Below are positions 33,393 to 41,410 of a stretch of 64,000 nt of DNA, one piece after another; position 1 is the stretch's first letter, and each line of letters starts with the position of its first letter. The stretch is from Synechococcus sp. KORDI-100 (GTDB taxonomy: Bacteria; Cyanobacteriota; Cyanobacteriia; PCC-6307; Cyanobiaceae), in contig NZ_CP006269.1 in NCBI RefSeq assembly GCF_000737535.1, positions 930,001 through 994,000 on the forward strand, written 5' to 3'. A model generated the notes under the pieces. That model searched no databases, was not told the origin of the DNA, and was given only the letters and a program-made list of their open reading frames with translations. Position numbers and translations under genes: made by a program.

Positions 33393-34241
33393 ATGCAAGC
33401 GAGCGGTGATGACCAGCACCGGATCTGGATCTTCAGTGGGACTGGGGAAGGTCCTCCCCTGACCCGCAGCCTTCTGGCGAGGGGATGGCAGGTTCAGGTC
33501 AGCGTTGTGACGGAAGCGGCGGCCCTCGCCTACGGGGGACTTCCGGTTGATCAGATCCGGATCGGAGCCCTCGACGGGCAGGCGGCGATGGCGGCGGTGC
33601 TGCAGGAGGACGGACCGTTCCGCTGGGTTGTCGATGCAACGCACCCTTTCGCCACCCGTATCACCAGGGACTTGTCAGAGGTCTGTGCCCGCGTCGGCCA
33701 ACCGCTGCTGCGGCTGGAGCGGCCCCAGCCCAGCAACGGTGCTGCCGAGCTGCTCGACCATCCCGATGGGCTGAGACCCCACGCCCTGCGCGGCCGACGT
33801 CTTCTGATTGCTCTGGGTGCAAGGCATCTGGCCGCGGCTGTGGCCGCTGGCCAGGCTGCCGGGGCTGAGGTGTTCGCTAGAGTGCTGCCATCGACCGACA
33901 GTCTTCGATTGGCCCTTGCCGTCGGCCTGCCCGCGGATCGACTGGCGGTCGTCAGACCCCTGCATGGGCCATCCCCCGGAGCGTTAGAACGGGCCTTGTG
34001 CCGCCGCTGGACCATCAGCGATGTGCTCTGCCGACAGTCCGGTGGCGAGACCGAAACGCTCTGGAGGACCGTGAGCAGTGAGCAGGATCTGAAGCTTTGG
34101 CTGCTGCGACGACCGCAGCCGCCGCTTCGAATCGAGACTGTGGTGGGTGTACAAGCGCTGCTGCAACGCCTGCAACATGAACGCCTGCAACATGACGGAG
34201 ACAACCTCGGTGATTCTGGTGCTGACCACGGAAGCGGATGA
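33393..34241 (+). CDS. cobK: Precorrin-6A reductase
   Basis: A 282-aa protein with the nucleotide-binding start IWIFSGTGEGPPL, the VVDATHPFATRI segment and later LPADRLAVVRPLHGPSP. It reduces precorrin-6A in the corrin pathway. cobO for corrinoid adenosylation is at 57.6 kb. The 3' end overlaps cutA by 50 nt, and a 15-bp tandem duplication adds an extra HERLQ-type unit near its C-terminus. Confidence 0.88.
   Translation: MQASGDDQHRIWIFSGTGEGPPLTRSLLARGWQVQVSVVTEAAALAYGGLPVDQIRIGALDGQAAMAAVLQEDGPFRWVVDATHPFATRITRDLSEVCARVGQPLLRLERPQPSNGAAELLDHPDGLRPHALRGRRLLIALGARHLAAAVAAGQAAGAEVFARVLPSTDSLRLALAVGLPADRLAVVRPLHGPSPGALERALCRRWTISDVLCRQSGGETETLWRTVSSEQDLKLWLLRRPQPPLRIETVVGVQALLQRLQHERLQHDGDNLGDSGADHGSG
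34166..34195 (+). repeat. 15-bp perfect tandem duplication at the cobK/cutA junction
   Basis: ACGCCTGCAACATGA occurs twice in a row (34166-34180 and 34181-34195). It repeats five residues in CobK and gives cutA two in-frame ATG codons, 15 nt apart. Confidence 0.85.
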
Positions 34242-34521
34242 GGGCAAGGCCGGATCCCTCGCTGATCTGCTTCTGGAGCGCGGGCTTGCGGCCTGCGTCA
34301 GCCTCACCCCGGTGCTGTCTCGCTATCGCTGGCAGGGCGAGCTGCATCGGGAAAGCGAGGTGCAGCTCCTGATCAAATCCACCAAGGCGCAACTCGATGC
34401 TTTGCACCGGCTCGTGATGGAGCGCCACAGCTACGACACCCCCGAGTGGCTGACCTGGCCTGCCCAGTCCTCCGTTGCCTACGGCAACTGGGTCGCCGCC
34501 AGTTGCTTCAGCGAAACCTGA
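34192..34521 (+). CDS. cutA: CutA1 divalent-ion tolerance protein
   Basis: A 109-aa CutA1 trimer-fold protein from ATG 34192; the duplicated ATG 34177 is in frame. The family pattern is clear: GLAACVSLTPVLSRYRWQGEL, then EVQLLIKST and HSYDTPEWL with the conserved His and Tyr. The protein has been linked to copper tolerance but its true role is unsettled. It overlaps cobK by 50 nt at the start and the PfkB kinase by 43 nt at its 3' end. Confidence 0.93.
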   Translation: MTETTSVILVLTTEADEGKAGSLADLLLERGLAACVSLTPVLSRYRWQGELHRESEVQLLIKSTKAQLDALHRLVMERHSYDTPEWLTWPAQSSVAYGNWVAASCFSET

Positions 34522-35492
34522 GGGCGTGCCCCGAGCTGGGTCACGATCTGCCCGGCGCAGAGAGCGCCGAGCTGCCCGCACCGTTCCAGGCTTTCCCCCT
34601 GGGTGTAGCCGTGCAGGAAGCCTCCGGCGTAGAGGTCTCCAGCTCCAGTGGTGTCCAGGAGATCACCCAGTGAAACGATCCCGATGTCCCAGCGTTGGTC
34701 CCCACTGAGCACCACGGAACCCTTGGCCCCTCGGGTCAGCGACGCGACTCTGCAGCATCCGCTGACGTGCTTCACGGCCGTGTCGAAATCGTCTGTTTCG
34801 TAGAGCGACATGATCTCCACGTCGTTTGCGAACAACACGTCCACGTGGCCGTTCACCAGATCGAGAAAACTCTCACGGTGGCGATCCACACAGAAACCAT
34901 CGGAGAGTGAGAGCGCCACCTGGCCGCCTGAGTCGCGGCATGCCTCTGCTGCGGCGATGAAGGCGCGTTTAGCGGCGGGACTATCCCAGAGATAGCCCTC
35001 GAGATACAGCACCTTCGCCTCACGCACCATGGAGAGATCGAGATCCTCCGGCTCGAGTTGGGTGGATGCGCCCAGGAACGTGCACATGGTGCGTTCCGCA
35101 TCCGGTGTGACGTAAATCAGGCACCGGGCTGTGGTGGCTCCACTGGTGGCTGCCGGTGTATCGAACCGGGCTCCGACGGCCCGGATGTCGTGGCTGAAGA
35201 TCTCCCCAAGCTGGTCATCGCGGACCCGTCCGATGAACCCGGCCTTACCCCCCAGCTGGGCAATGCCCACCATCGTGTTGGCCACGGATCCGCCTGAGGT
35301 TTCCAGCCCAGGCCCGCTGGCCTTGTACAGGCGTTCAGCCTGGGTCTCATCGATCAGAGCCATGCCTCCTTTCTGCAGGCCATGGGTCTGCAGAAAGCTG
35401 TCGTCCGTCTGCACCAGCACATCGACGATGGCATTGCCGATGCCCACCACGTCGAGGCTGGTTGAGCTCTGGAAACGCGGCTCGCTGGTCAT
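34479..35492 (-). CDS. PfkB-family sugar/nucleoside kinase
   Basis: A 337-aa ribokinase-fold enzyme. The N-terminal motif VGIGNAIVDVLVQ, GGSVANTMVGIAQLGG and the C-terminal DTTGAGDLYAGGFL (with catalytic Asp) are visible. The pattern resembles adenosine-kinase-like PfkB proteins, but substrate cannot be fixed from sequence. It overlaps cutA in a convergent arrangement and is followed upstream by purA on the same strand, which could suggest a purine link. Confidence 0.88.
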   Translation of the reverse strand: MTSEPRFQSSTSLDVVGIGNAIVDVLVQTDDSFLQTHGLQKGGMALIDETQAERLYKASGPGLETSGGSVANTMVGIAQLGGKAGFIGRVRDDQLGEIFSHDIRAVGARFDTPAATSGATTARCLIYVTPDAERTMCTFLGASTQLEPEDLDLSMVREAKVLYLEGYLWDSPAAKRAFIAAAEACRDSGGQVALSLSDGFCVDRHRESFLDLVNGHVDVLFANDVEIMSLYETDDFDTAVKHVSGCCRVASLTRGAKGSVVLSGDQRWDIGIVSLGDLLDTTGAGDLYAGGFLHGYTQGESLERCGQLGALCAGQIVTQLGARPQVSLKQLAATQLP

Positions 35493-35534
35493 CGGCTGGG
35501 AATCAAAGCTCCGCAGTATCGCCTCCGGAATGGA

Positions 35535-36854
35535 TCAGGCGCTCAGCAACGCCCGTTTCGGACCATGGATGGGGTCCTCCACAACGATCGTCTGATCGCG
35601 GCTGGCTCCAAGGGACACGATCGCGATCGGAACCTCCATCAGATCCGCCAGGAAGCGCAGGTAGGCCATCGCGGCCTCGGGAAGATCCTCAAGCTGACGG
35701 CACTCCTCGGTGGAACACTGCCAACCCGGCAGCACCTCGAAGATGGGACGGCAGCGGGCGAAATCATCGGCACTGCTGGGGAAATAATCGATGCGTTCGC
35801 CGTCGAGTTCGTAGGCGACGCACACCTGAATCTCCTCCAGTTCGTCGAGCACATCCAGCTTGGTGACGGCCAGACAGTCGAGGCCATTCACCTGGACGGA
35901 ATAACGTCCGATGACGCTGTCGAACCAGCCACAGCGGCGGCGCCGACCGGTGGTGGTTCCGAACTCCCCGCCCCGCTCCGTGAGCTGATCATTGAGCTGG
36001 CCGCTGAGCTCGGTTGGGAAGGGGCCTTCCCCCACCCTGGTGGTGTAGGCCTTGGCGACCCCGATCACCCGATCGATCAGGGTTGGTCCAACCCCGGCAC
36101 CGATGCACGCTCCCCCTGACACTGGATTGGAGGAGGTGACGTAGGGATAGGTGCCGTGGTCGAGGTCCAGCAGGGTCCCCTGCGCCCCCTCGAACAGGAT
36201 GTTCTTGCGAGCCTTGGCTGCCTCATGGATGGCCCTGGTGCAGTCGACCACGTGGGGAGCGAGGCGTTGGCCATAGCCGAGGTATTCGCTGATCACGGCA
36301 TCGGGATCAAGCGGCTCGACGTCGTAAATGGTCTTCAGCAACTGGTTTTTTTCCGCCAGCGGCCCCTCCAGCCGCTCCCGCAGGCGCCCTTCATCCAGGA
36401 GATCAATCACGCGGATGCCACTGCGCTGCGATTTGTCGGCGTAGGTGGGCCCGATGCCCCGCCCGGTGGTGCCGATGCGTCGTAAACCGCGTTGCTTCTC
36501 CATCGCCTGATCCAGCAGGCGGTGGTACGGCATGGTCACGTGGGCCGTCGACGCCAGCTGGAGACCGGCGATGTCGATGTCGTTCTCGATCAGCATGTCG
36601 AGCTCCCCGAGCATCACCTTGGGATCCACCACTGTTCCGGATCCGATCAGACAGATCGTGTCCGGGTACAGGATGCCGGAGGGAATCAGGTGCAGCTTGA
36701 GCACCCGCTGATCCACCACGATCGTGTGGCCGGCATTCACGCCGCCCTGGTAGCGAACGACGACATCTGCGGAACGACTCAGCAGATCCGTGATCTTGCC
36801 TTTCCCTTCGTCACCCCACTGAGCTCCGATGACGACAACATTGGCCAAGGACAC
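35535..36854 (-). CDS. purA: Adenylosuccinate synthetase
   Basis: A 439-aa protein with the GTP-binding N-terminus [19 protein letters not shown], the IMP-site loop [11 protein letters not shown], and FPTELSG. It converts IMP to adenylosuccinate in AMP synthesis. The start is GTG 36854, with the second codon giving SLANVVV. Its gene lies 42 bp upstream of the PfkB kinase. Confidence 0.97.
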   Translation of the reverse strand: MSLANVVVIGAQWGDEGKGKITDLLSRSADVVVRYQGGVNAGHTIVVDQRVLKLHLIPSGILYPDTICLIGSGTVVDPKVMLGELDMLIENDIDIAGLQLASTAHVTMPYHRLLDQAMEKQRGLRRIGTTGRGIGPTYADKSQRSGIRVIDLLDEGRLRERLEGPLAEKNQLLKTIYDVEPLDPDAVISEYLGYGQRLAPHVVDCTRAIHEAAKARKNILFEGAQGTLLDLDHGTYPYVTSSNPVSGGACIGAGVGPTLIDRVIGVAKAYTTRVGEGPFPTELSGQLNDQLTERGGEFGTTTGRRRRCGWFDSVIGRYSVQVNGLDCLAVTKLDVLDELEEIQVCVAYELDGERIDYFPSSADDFARCRPIFEVLPGWQCSTEECRQLEDLPEAAMAYLRFLADLMEVPIAIVSLGASRDQTIVVEDPIHGPKRALLSA

Positions 36855-36963
36855 TGCGGCCCGAAGCCGCGAATCTGCACAATCCGGGAGTCTCTCAGAC
36901 CTTGTGTCTCTTCGTCAAAAAATCAGTGGGGGCTTGACGTTGGGGATAGACCCTGGGGATTGA

Positions 36964-37389
36964 TCAGCTGCCGCGCACGGCCGTGCGCTCCGCCTTGATC
37001 AACTCCTTCTCGATGCGATCGTGCAGGGTTTCCGGAATGGGGCGGTTGGCGTAACTGGCGTAGTGACCGGCCAGGGAGTTCAGGGCGGTCTGCATCGTGG
37101 TGAAGGACGTCAGACCATTGACCCGGGGCTTGGGCCGGTAGCGGGACATGTAGTCGTTGATCAGCGCGCGAGCGTCGGTTTCAGCCTGGGCGTGACCTTC
37201 GGCATCCTGCGGCTGGTCGATCACCTCCCGAAGACTGCGGGCAACCGCGACGGTGTCCTCGACGTAATCACCGCTGAGGCGCGCTTCAGCATCGCCGCTG
37301 CAGGACGTAAGCAGCAGGCAGAGGCCTAGCCCGCAAGCAATGGCTGCCCTGGACAGTGATTTCAGCAGGTGGGCCAGGGCGGAGAGCAT
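36964..37389 (-). CDS. psb27: Photosystem II assembly lipoprotein Psb27
   Basis: A 141-aa protein with a lipoprotein signal ending LLLTSCSGD (Cys at residue 30) and a four-helix Psb27 domain (DYVEDTVAVARSLREVI, DARALINDYMSRYRP). It binds CP43 on the lumenal side during PSII assembly and repair. It is followed upstream by proS on the same strand, 25 bp away. Confidence 0.93.
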   Translation of the reverse strand: MLSALAHLLKSLSRAAIACGLGLCLLLTSCSGDAEARLSGDYVEDTVAVARSLREVIDQPQDAEGHAQAETDARALINDYMSRYRPKPRVNGLTSFTTMQTALNSLAGHYASYANRPIPETLHDRIEKELIKAERTAVRGS

Positions 37390-37414
37390 GGATCCGTCGA
37401 AATTGGGGAGGACT

Positions 37415-39196
37415 TTAGGGGCGAAGCTCCCTCAGCAGGGTCGTCATCGCCTCGGAATGAGGAATCTTGCGGACCTCCCGGCCGGTCCGACGCACGAGTT
37501 CAACGATGCCGTCCGAGGCATCGCGGCCGACCACAAGTCTCCACGGAATCCCGATCAGATCGGCGTCCTTGAATTTCACACCGGCCCGTTCACTGCGGTC
37601 ATCCAGCAGGGCATCGATTCCCTGGTCGATCAGGCCTCTGTACAGGGATTCAGCGAGGGAGGCCTGGCTGGCGTCCTTGATGTTGGCCACCACCACCACC
37701 GCTTCAAAGGGTGCAATGCTGGCGGGCCAGCAGATTCCCGCATCGTCGTGGTGTTGTTCCACGGCAGCCTGAGCCAGGCGTGAAATACCGATGCCGTAGC
37801 AGCCCATCCAGAAGGCTTCGCTTTTTCCGGCATCGTTCGTGAAGCAGCAGTCGAGAGCCTCGGAGTACTTGCGGCCGAGCTGGAAGATATGGCCAACCTC
37901 AATGCCGCGCTTTTCCGTCAGACGGACCTCCGGGTTGTGGATGCAGCGATCTCCGGCGCAGGCGTTGCGCAGATCGATGCCGTCCGGTGCGTTAGCAAGG
38001 TCGTCCCAGCTGTCGACAACGCGATGCTGGTCGGGACGGTTGGCGCCACAGATGAACCGGCCCAGATCCCTGGCTGTGCGGTCGGCAAGTCGCAGGAAGT
38101 GGGGAGTCCAGCTGCGGGCTCCCTCAAGACATGCATCCTTGAGATCAGGCCCGATGAAACCGAAGGGCAGATCGGCCAATCCCTGACGGCTGAGCTCCTC
38201 CGCCCCCAAGGCAGAGCAGTCAAGAACGGCCTGTTCGCAGCGCGTGCTGAGCGCGTTGATCAGTTTCACCTCGTTGAGCTCCTGATCACCCCTCAGGCTC
38301 ACCAACACCGGTTGCTCGCTGCCATCCTCGAGGCGCGCCAGAAGCAACAGAACCTTGACGATCTGGCTTGGACTCCAGTTGTGGGCTTCGCAGAGCCCCC
38401 TGATGCTCGACAGCCCGGGAGTCGCTAGCAGTCCGCTGATGCCGTCATCGAGGGCAATCGCCTCGGAGGGTTCTGAAACGGCCTTTTCCTGGTTGGCTGC
38501 GTAAAGGCCGTCTTCGCTGATCAGGATCAGATCCTCCCCGGCTTCAGCGGTGACCATGAATTCCTGCGACGCGGCGCCACCGATGGCGCCGCTGTCAGCA
38601 TCGACCGGGACCGCCTCAAGACCGCAGCGTTCGAAAATCGCCCGGTAGGCCTGATCCATCACCGCATAGGTGGAACGCAGGTCGTTCTCGTCGGCATGGA
38701 AGGAATAGGCATCTTTCATGATGAATTCCCGTCCTCGCATCAGCCCGAAGCGAGGCCTGATTTCGTCTCGAAATTTGGTCTGGATCTGGTAGAGGTTCAC
38801 CGGCAATTGCCGGTAGGACCGAAGCAGCTCGCCAGCCAGGCTGGTGATCACCTCTTCGTGGGTGGGACCGAGTCCGAGTTCACGCCCCTGGCGGTCTTCG
38901 AGGTGGAACATGATTCCCTCGCCAGCGGTGTAGCCCTGCCAGCGGCCGCTGCGTTGCCAGAGCTCCGAGGGATGCAGCTGGGGCAGCAGCGTTTCCAGAG
39001 CACCGGCTTTGTTCATCTCTTCGCGAACGATGGCCGTGATCCGCTGCAGCACTCTCCACATCAGCGGCAGATAGGCGTAGATGCCCGCTCCGACACGACG
39101 GATGTATCCACCTCTGAGAAGAAGTTGATGCGATGGGATTTCTGCATCAGCAGGAACATCCCGAAGCGTCACCAGCATCAGGCAGGAGACGCGCAT
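37415..39196 (-). CDS. proS: Prolyl-tRNA synthetase, bacterial type
   Basis: A 593-aa class II synthetase. Motif 1 (GAGIYAYLPLMWRVLQRI), motif 2 (FRDEIRPRFGLMRGREFIMKD) and motif 3 (GCYGIGISRLAQAAVEQ) are present. The insert between motifs 2 and 3 (about residues 230-400) is the editing domain of the bacterial type, and the C-terminus holds the anticodon-binding region. The start is ATG 39196. Confidence 0.97.
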   Translation of the reverse strand: MRVSCLMLVTLRDVPADAEIPSHQLLLRGGYIRRVGAGIYAYLPLMWRVLQRITAIVREEMNKAGALETLLPQLHPSELWQRSGRWQGYTAGEGIMFHLEDRQGRELGLGPTHEEVITSLAGELLRSYRQLPVNLYQIQTKFRDEIRPRFGLMRGREFIMKDAYSFHADENDLRSTYAVMDQAYRAIFERCGLEAVPVDADSGAIGGAASQEFMVTAEAGEDLILISEDGLYAANQEKAVSEPSEAIALDDGISGLLATPGLSSIRGLCEAHNWSPSQIVKVLLLLARLEDGSEQPVLVSLRGDQELNEVKLINALSTRCEQAVLDCSALGAEELSRQGLADLPFGFIGPDLKDACLEGARSWTPHFLRLADRTARDLGRFICGANRPDQHRVVDSWDDLANAPDGIDLRNACAGDRCIHNPEVRLTEKRGIEVGHIFQLGRKYSEALDCCFTNDAGKSEAFWMGCYGIGISRLAQAAVEQHHDDAGICWPASIAPFEAVVVVANIKDASQASLAESLYRGLIDQGIDALLDDRSERAGVKFKDADLIGIPWRLVVGRDASDGIVELVRRTGREVRKIPHSEAMTTLLRELRP

Positions 39197-39342
39197 GGTG
39201 CTCTCAGGAGAAGATTTGGAAAGTTATCACCGACAATTTGCGGTGCCGATCACTGAAGTGTCTGATCAGCTAGGAAACCTCTGTGCGCCCTGAGTCTCAG
39301 CTGCTAGCGTCTCGTGAGTCCAGGAAGTCCTAAGCGCATCTC

Positions 39343-39810
39343 ATGTTTCCTCGGTCGATCGAATCTGGCGGTGGTCAAGTTCACCAATCGGCCGAATTTT
39401 CAGTTGATCCGGTTGTGACATCGTCACAATCTGAAGCGCTGGTTGGTATTGATGATGTTCAGAAGTCTCTGAATCGTTCGAGGGCCTCTGTTTACCGCTA
39501 CACCAATACCGATCCTCGCAATCTCAACCCACCGTTTAACCCTCGCAAGCTCAATCCTGAATACCGGAGTGATCAGAAGGATCCTCTTCTATTCCATCCC
39601 AATGAGGTTGCTCGTTTCGCCAAGGATGTTCTGAGGATCAAGGAGGTCACCGTTGAAGTGCTCAACTCTCCCTCCACGGCAACCCAGCAGATGCTTGGAG
39701 CAATCCTTGAGGAGCTGAAGCAGATCCGCTCCCACCTCGAAGCCACAGACGTCGCGCCTTCCGATCTGGGTGCTGCACGTCGGGACCGTCAGGAGCGTCC
39801 TGCCGCCTGA
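39343..39810 (+). CDS. Putative DNA-binding protein of cyanobacteria
   Basis: A 155-aa protein. The central part GIDDVQKSLNRSRASVYRYTN looks like a helix-turn-helix, followed by a Pro/Asn-rich segment (LNPPFNPRKLNPEY) and DPLLFHPNEVARFAKDVL. The C-terminal helix (MLGAILEELKQIRSHLEA) may mediate oligomerisation. It reads as a conserved cyanobacterial regulator of unknown role. It is divergent from proS, with 146 bp between. Confidence 0.72.
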   Translation: MFPRSIESGGGQVHQSAEFSVDPVVTSSQSEALVGIDDVQKSLNRSRASVYRYTNTDPRNLNPPFNPRKLNPEYRSDQKDPLLFHPNEVARFAKDVLRIKEVTVEVLNSPSTATQQMLGAILEELKQIRSHLEATDVAPSDLGAARRDRQERPAA

Positions 39811-39898
39811 TCCTGATGCAGGCTGTTCCTGTTGGTGTCAGAATTAAAACATCGATCTTTCACTGAGACGCGGGACTGAGTTGATCAGTCTCCACTTC

Positions 39899-40186
39899 AT
39901 GCCAACAGATCCTGTTCCCTTCTCTTCAGGCGACGATTCCCAGAGTCCCCCGGACGCTGATGAACCCTTCAGTTTGAGTGCGCCCTCAACGGCCTTGTCG
40001 GGATTGGCCATCGCCCTCCTAAGCATGTCCGTTCCTGTGATCGCCGTTGTCGCGGAGCGCGCCCTACCAACACCAGGCTTGTCACCGACAGCATTGGAGA
40101 GTCATGGATCTACGCCCTCTGGCACCGTCACCCTCACAAGGGTTGGTCAACCTGTTGGTCGAGATTCCAGCTGGAAGTCGAAATAA
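39899..40186 (+). CDS. Small membrane protein, unknown function (tentative)
   Basis: A 95-aa frame from ATG 39899. It begins with a polar acidic stretch (SSGDDSQSPPDADEPF), has one transmembrane helix (ALSGLAIALLSMSVPVIAVV), and ends Thr/Ser/Gly-rich. The end overlaps the next gene by 83 nt, which weakens the lower part. The helix with acidic N-terminus looks like real protein rather than chance. Confidence 0.45.
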   Translation: MPTDPVPFSSGDDSQSPPDADEPFSLSAPSTALSGLAIALLSMSVPVIAVVAERALPTPGLSPTALESHGSTPSGTVTLTRVGQPVGRDSSWKSK

Positions 40187-40613
40187 ATACGAATACTCCC
40201 CTGAGTCGGGGGTGATGGTTCTCGACCGCGTCTTCCACGCTGCCATCCGGTACCCCTTCGATTACGGATTCATCCCCAATACCAGGGCCGACGATGGCTC
40301 CCCCCTCGATGCCATGGTCATCATGGAGGAGCCCACCTTCGCCGGATGCCTGATCAGGGCCCGCCCCATCGGGTTGCTCGAGCTCGAGGAAGATGATTGC
40401 TTTGATCCAAAGCTTCTCTGCGTTCCCGATGCAGACCCGCGGCAAGCTGGAATCAGCAGCATTCGTCAGATTGCGTCCAGTCAGCTCGAGGAGGTTTCCG
40501 AGTTCTTCAGGACTTACAAAAGTTTTGAGGGTCGCGTCATCACCATCGGTGGCTGGCGAGACGTTGATGCTGTGTCCCCTTTGCTTGAGTCCTGCATTGC
40601 TGCAGGAAGATGA
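40104..40613 (+). CDS. Second family I pyrophosphatase, divergent active site
   Basis: A 169-aa pyrophosphatase-fold protein from ATG 40104. Conserved elements are NKYEYS (K29, E31 equivalents), LDRV (R43), DYGFIPN (Y55), PLD (D70), FDPKLL (D102, K104) and TYKSFE (Y141, K142). In the signature it reads DDGSPLD: the central Asp (D67 in E. coli, proposed general base) is Ser. A further ligand, D97, appears as Glu. The housekeeping enzyme at 12338 keeps both. So this protein is likely low-activity, altered in specificity, or regulatory. No other gene nearby explains its role. Confidence 0.85.
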   Translation: MDLRPLAPSPSQGLVNLLVEIPAGSRNKYEYSPESGVMVLDRVFHAAIRYPFDYGFIPNTRADDGSPLDAMVIMEEPTFAGCLIRARPIGLLELEEDDCFDPKLLCVPDADPRQAGISSIRQIASSQLEEVSEFFRTYKSFEGRVITIGGWRDVDAVSPLLESCIAAGR

Positions 40614-40684
40614 TCCTTTGCAGAGCCGCGTTGCAGCGGCCAGTTGCTTGTAGGTTGGTGCGCACCTGAAATCCAGAGCGTCCC

Positions 40685-41044
40685 GTGCCCACCATCCGAT
40701 ACGAACAGGAAGGCCAGCAGGTGGGTTGCATCGAAGGGGCCAACCTGCGTCGCGCCACGCTCGATTCGGGTCTCAATCCCTACAAAGGGCTCAACAATCT
40801 CAACAACTGCGGTGGGGTTGGTCAGTGCGGCACCTGCGTGATGGAGGTTGTCGAAGGTTTGAACAATCTTTCTCCGCGTAGTGATGTGGAGGAGGTTTAC
40901 CTCGCTGATCGCCCTGCCAACTACCGCCTGAGCTGCAGGACCACCGTGAACGGTGATGTCACCGTCCGAACCCGTCCAGACGATGGAGCTGGCAAGGGTT
41001 CCAACAGCCTCGTCGGTGCCGTCAAATCGCTGTTCGGACGCTAG
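40685..41044 (+). CDS. [2Fe-2S] ferredoxin
   Basis: A 119-aa protein from GTG 40685. The cluster motif is visible as NCGGVGQCGTC (C-x5-C-x2-C) near residue 41, with the fourth Cys in YRLSCRTTV near 86. The spacing differs from photosynthetic PetF (C-x4-C-x2-C-x~29-C), so this is a ferredoxin-like electron carrier of another subclass, with a C-terminal basic extension (GSNSLVGAVKSLFGR). It is followed 3 bp later by the Spx/ArsC-like gene. Confidence 0.88.
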   Translation: MPTIRYEQEGQQVGCIEGANLRRATLDSGLNPYKGLNNLNNCGGVGQCGTCVMEVVEGLNNLSPRSDVEEVYLADRPANYRLSCRTTVNGDVTVRTRPDDGAGKGSNSLVGAVKSLFGR

Positions 41045-41047
41045 ATC

Positions 41048-41410
41048 TTGCCGGAGCCCACGCAGGTTTTCAGCTACAGCCGTTGCAGCACCTGCCGCAA
41101 AGCGATTCAGTGGTTGAAGAACCATGACGTCGATCACGACCTCATCGACATCACGGAGACTTCACCAAGCCGGCAACAGCTTGCGGCCGCTCTCCTTCAT
41201 TTCGGTGATCGCAAGCCGCTCTTCAACACCAGTGGACTCAGCTACCGAGCACTGGGCTCAAGCGTCGTCAAAGCCATGACGGATGACCAGGTTCTGGATG
41301 CTCTGGCGGCTGACGGAAAGCTGATCAAGCGACCGTTTGTGATCCTGCCCAGTGGACATGTTCTGGTTGGCTTCAAGCCTGACGCTTGGGTTGACCAGTT
41401 GGTGGGCTGA
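41048..41410 (+). CDS. Spx/ArsC-family protein
   Basis: A 120-aa thioredoxin-fold protein from TTG 41048. It has SRCSTCRKAIQWLKNHDV with the CxxC (C-S-T-C) pair near residue 13-16, and RPFVILPSGHVLVGFKPDAW near the C-terminus. The family includes arsenate reductases and the Spx/MgsR regulators; the CxxC is more Spx-like. It overlaps a convergent membrane-protein gene by 38 nt. Confidence 0.85.
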   Translation: MPEPTQVFSYSRCSTCRKAIQWLKNHDVDHDLIDITETSPSRQQLAAALLHFGDRKPLFNTSGLSYRALGSSVVKAMTDDQVLDALAADGKLIKRPFVILPSGHVLVGFKPDAWVDQLVG

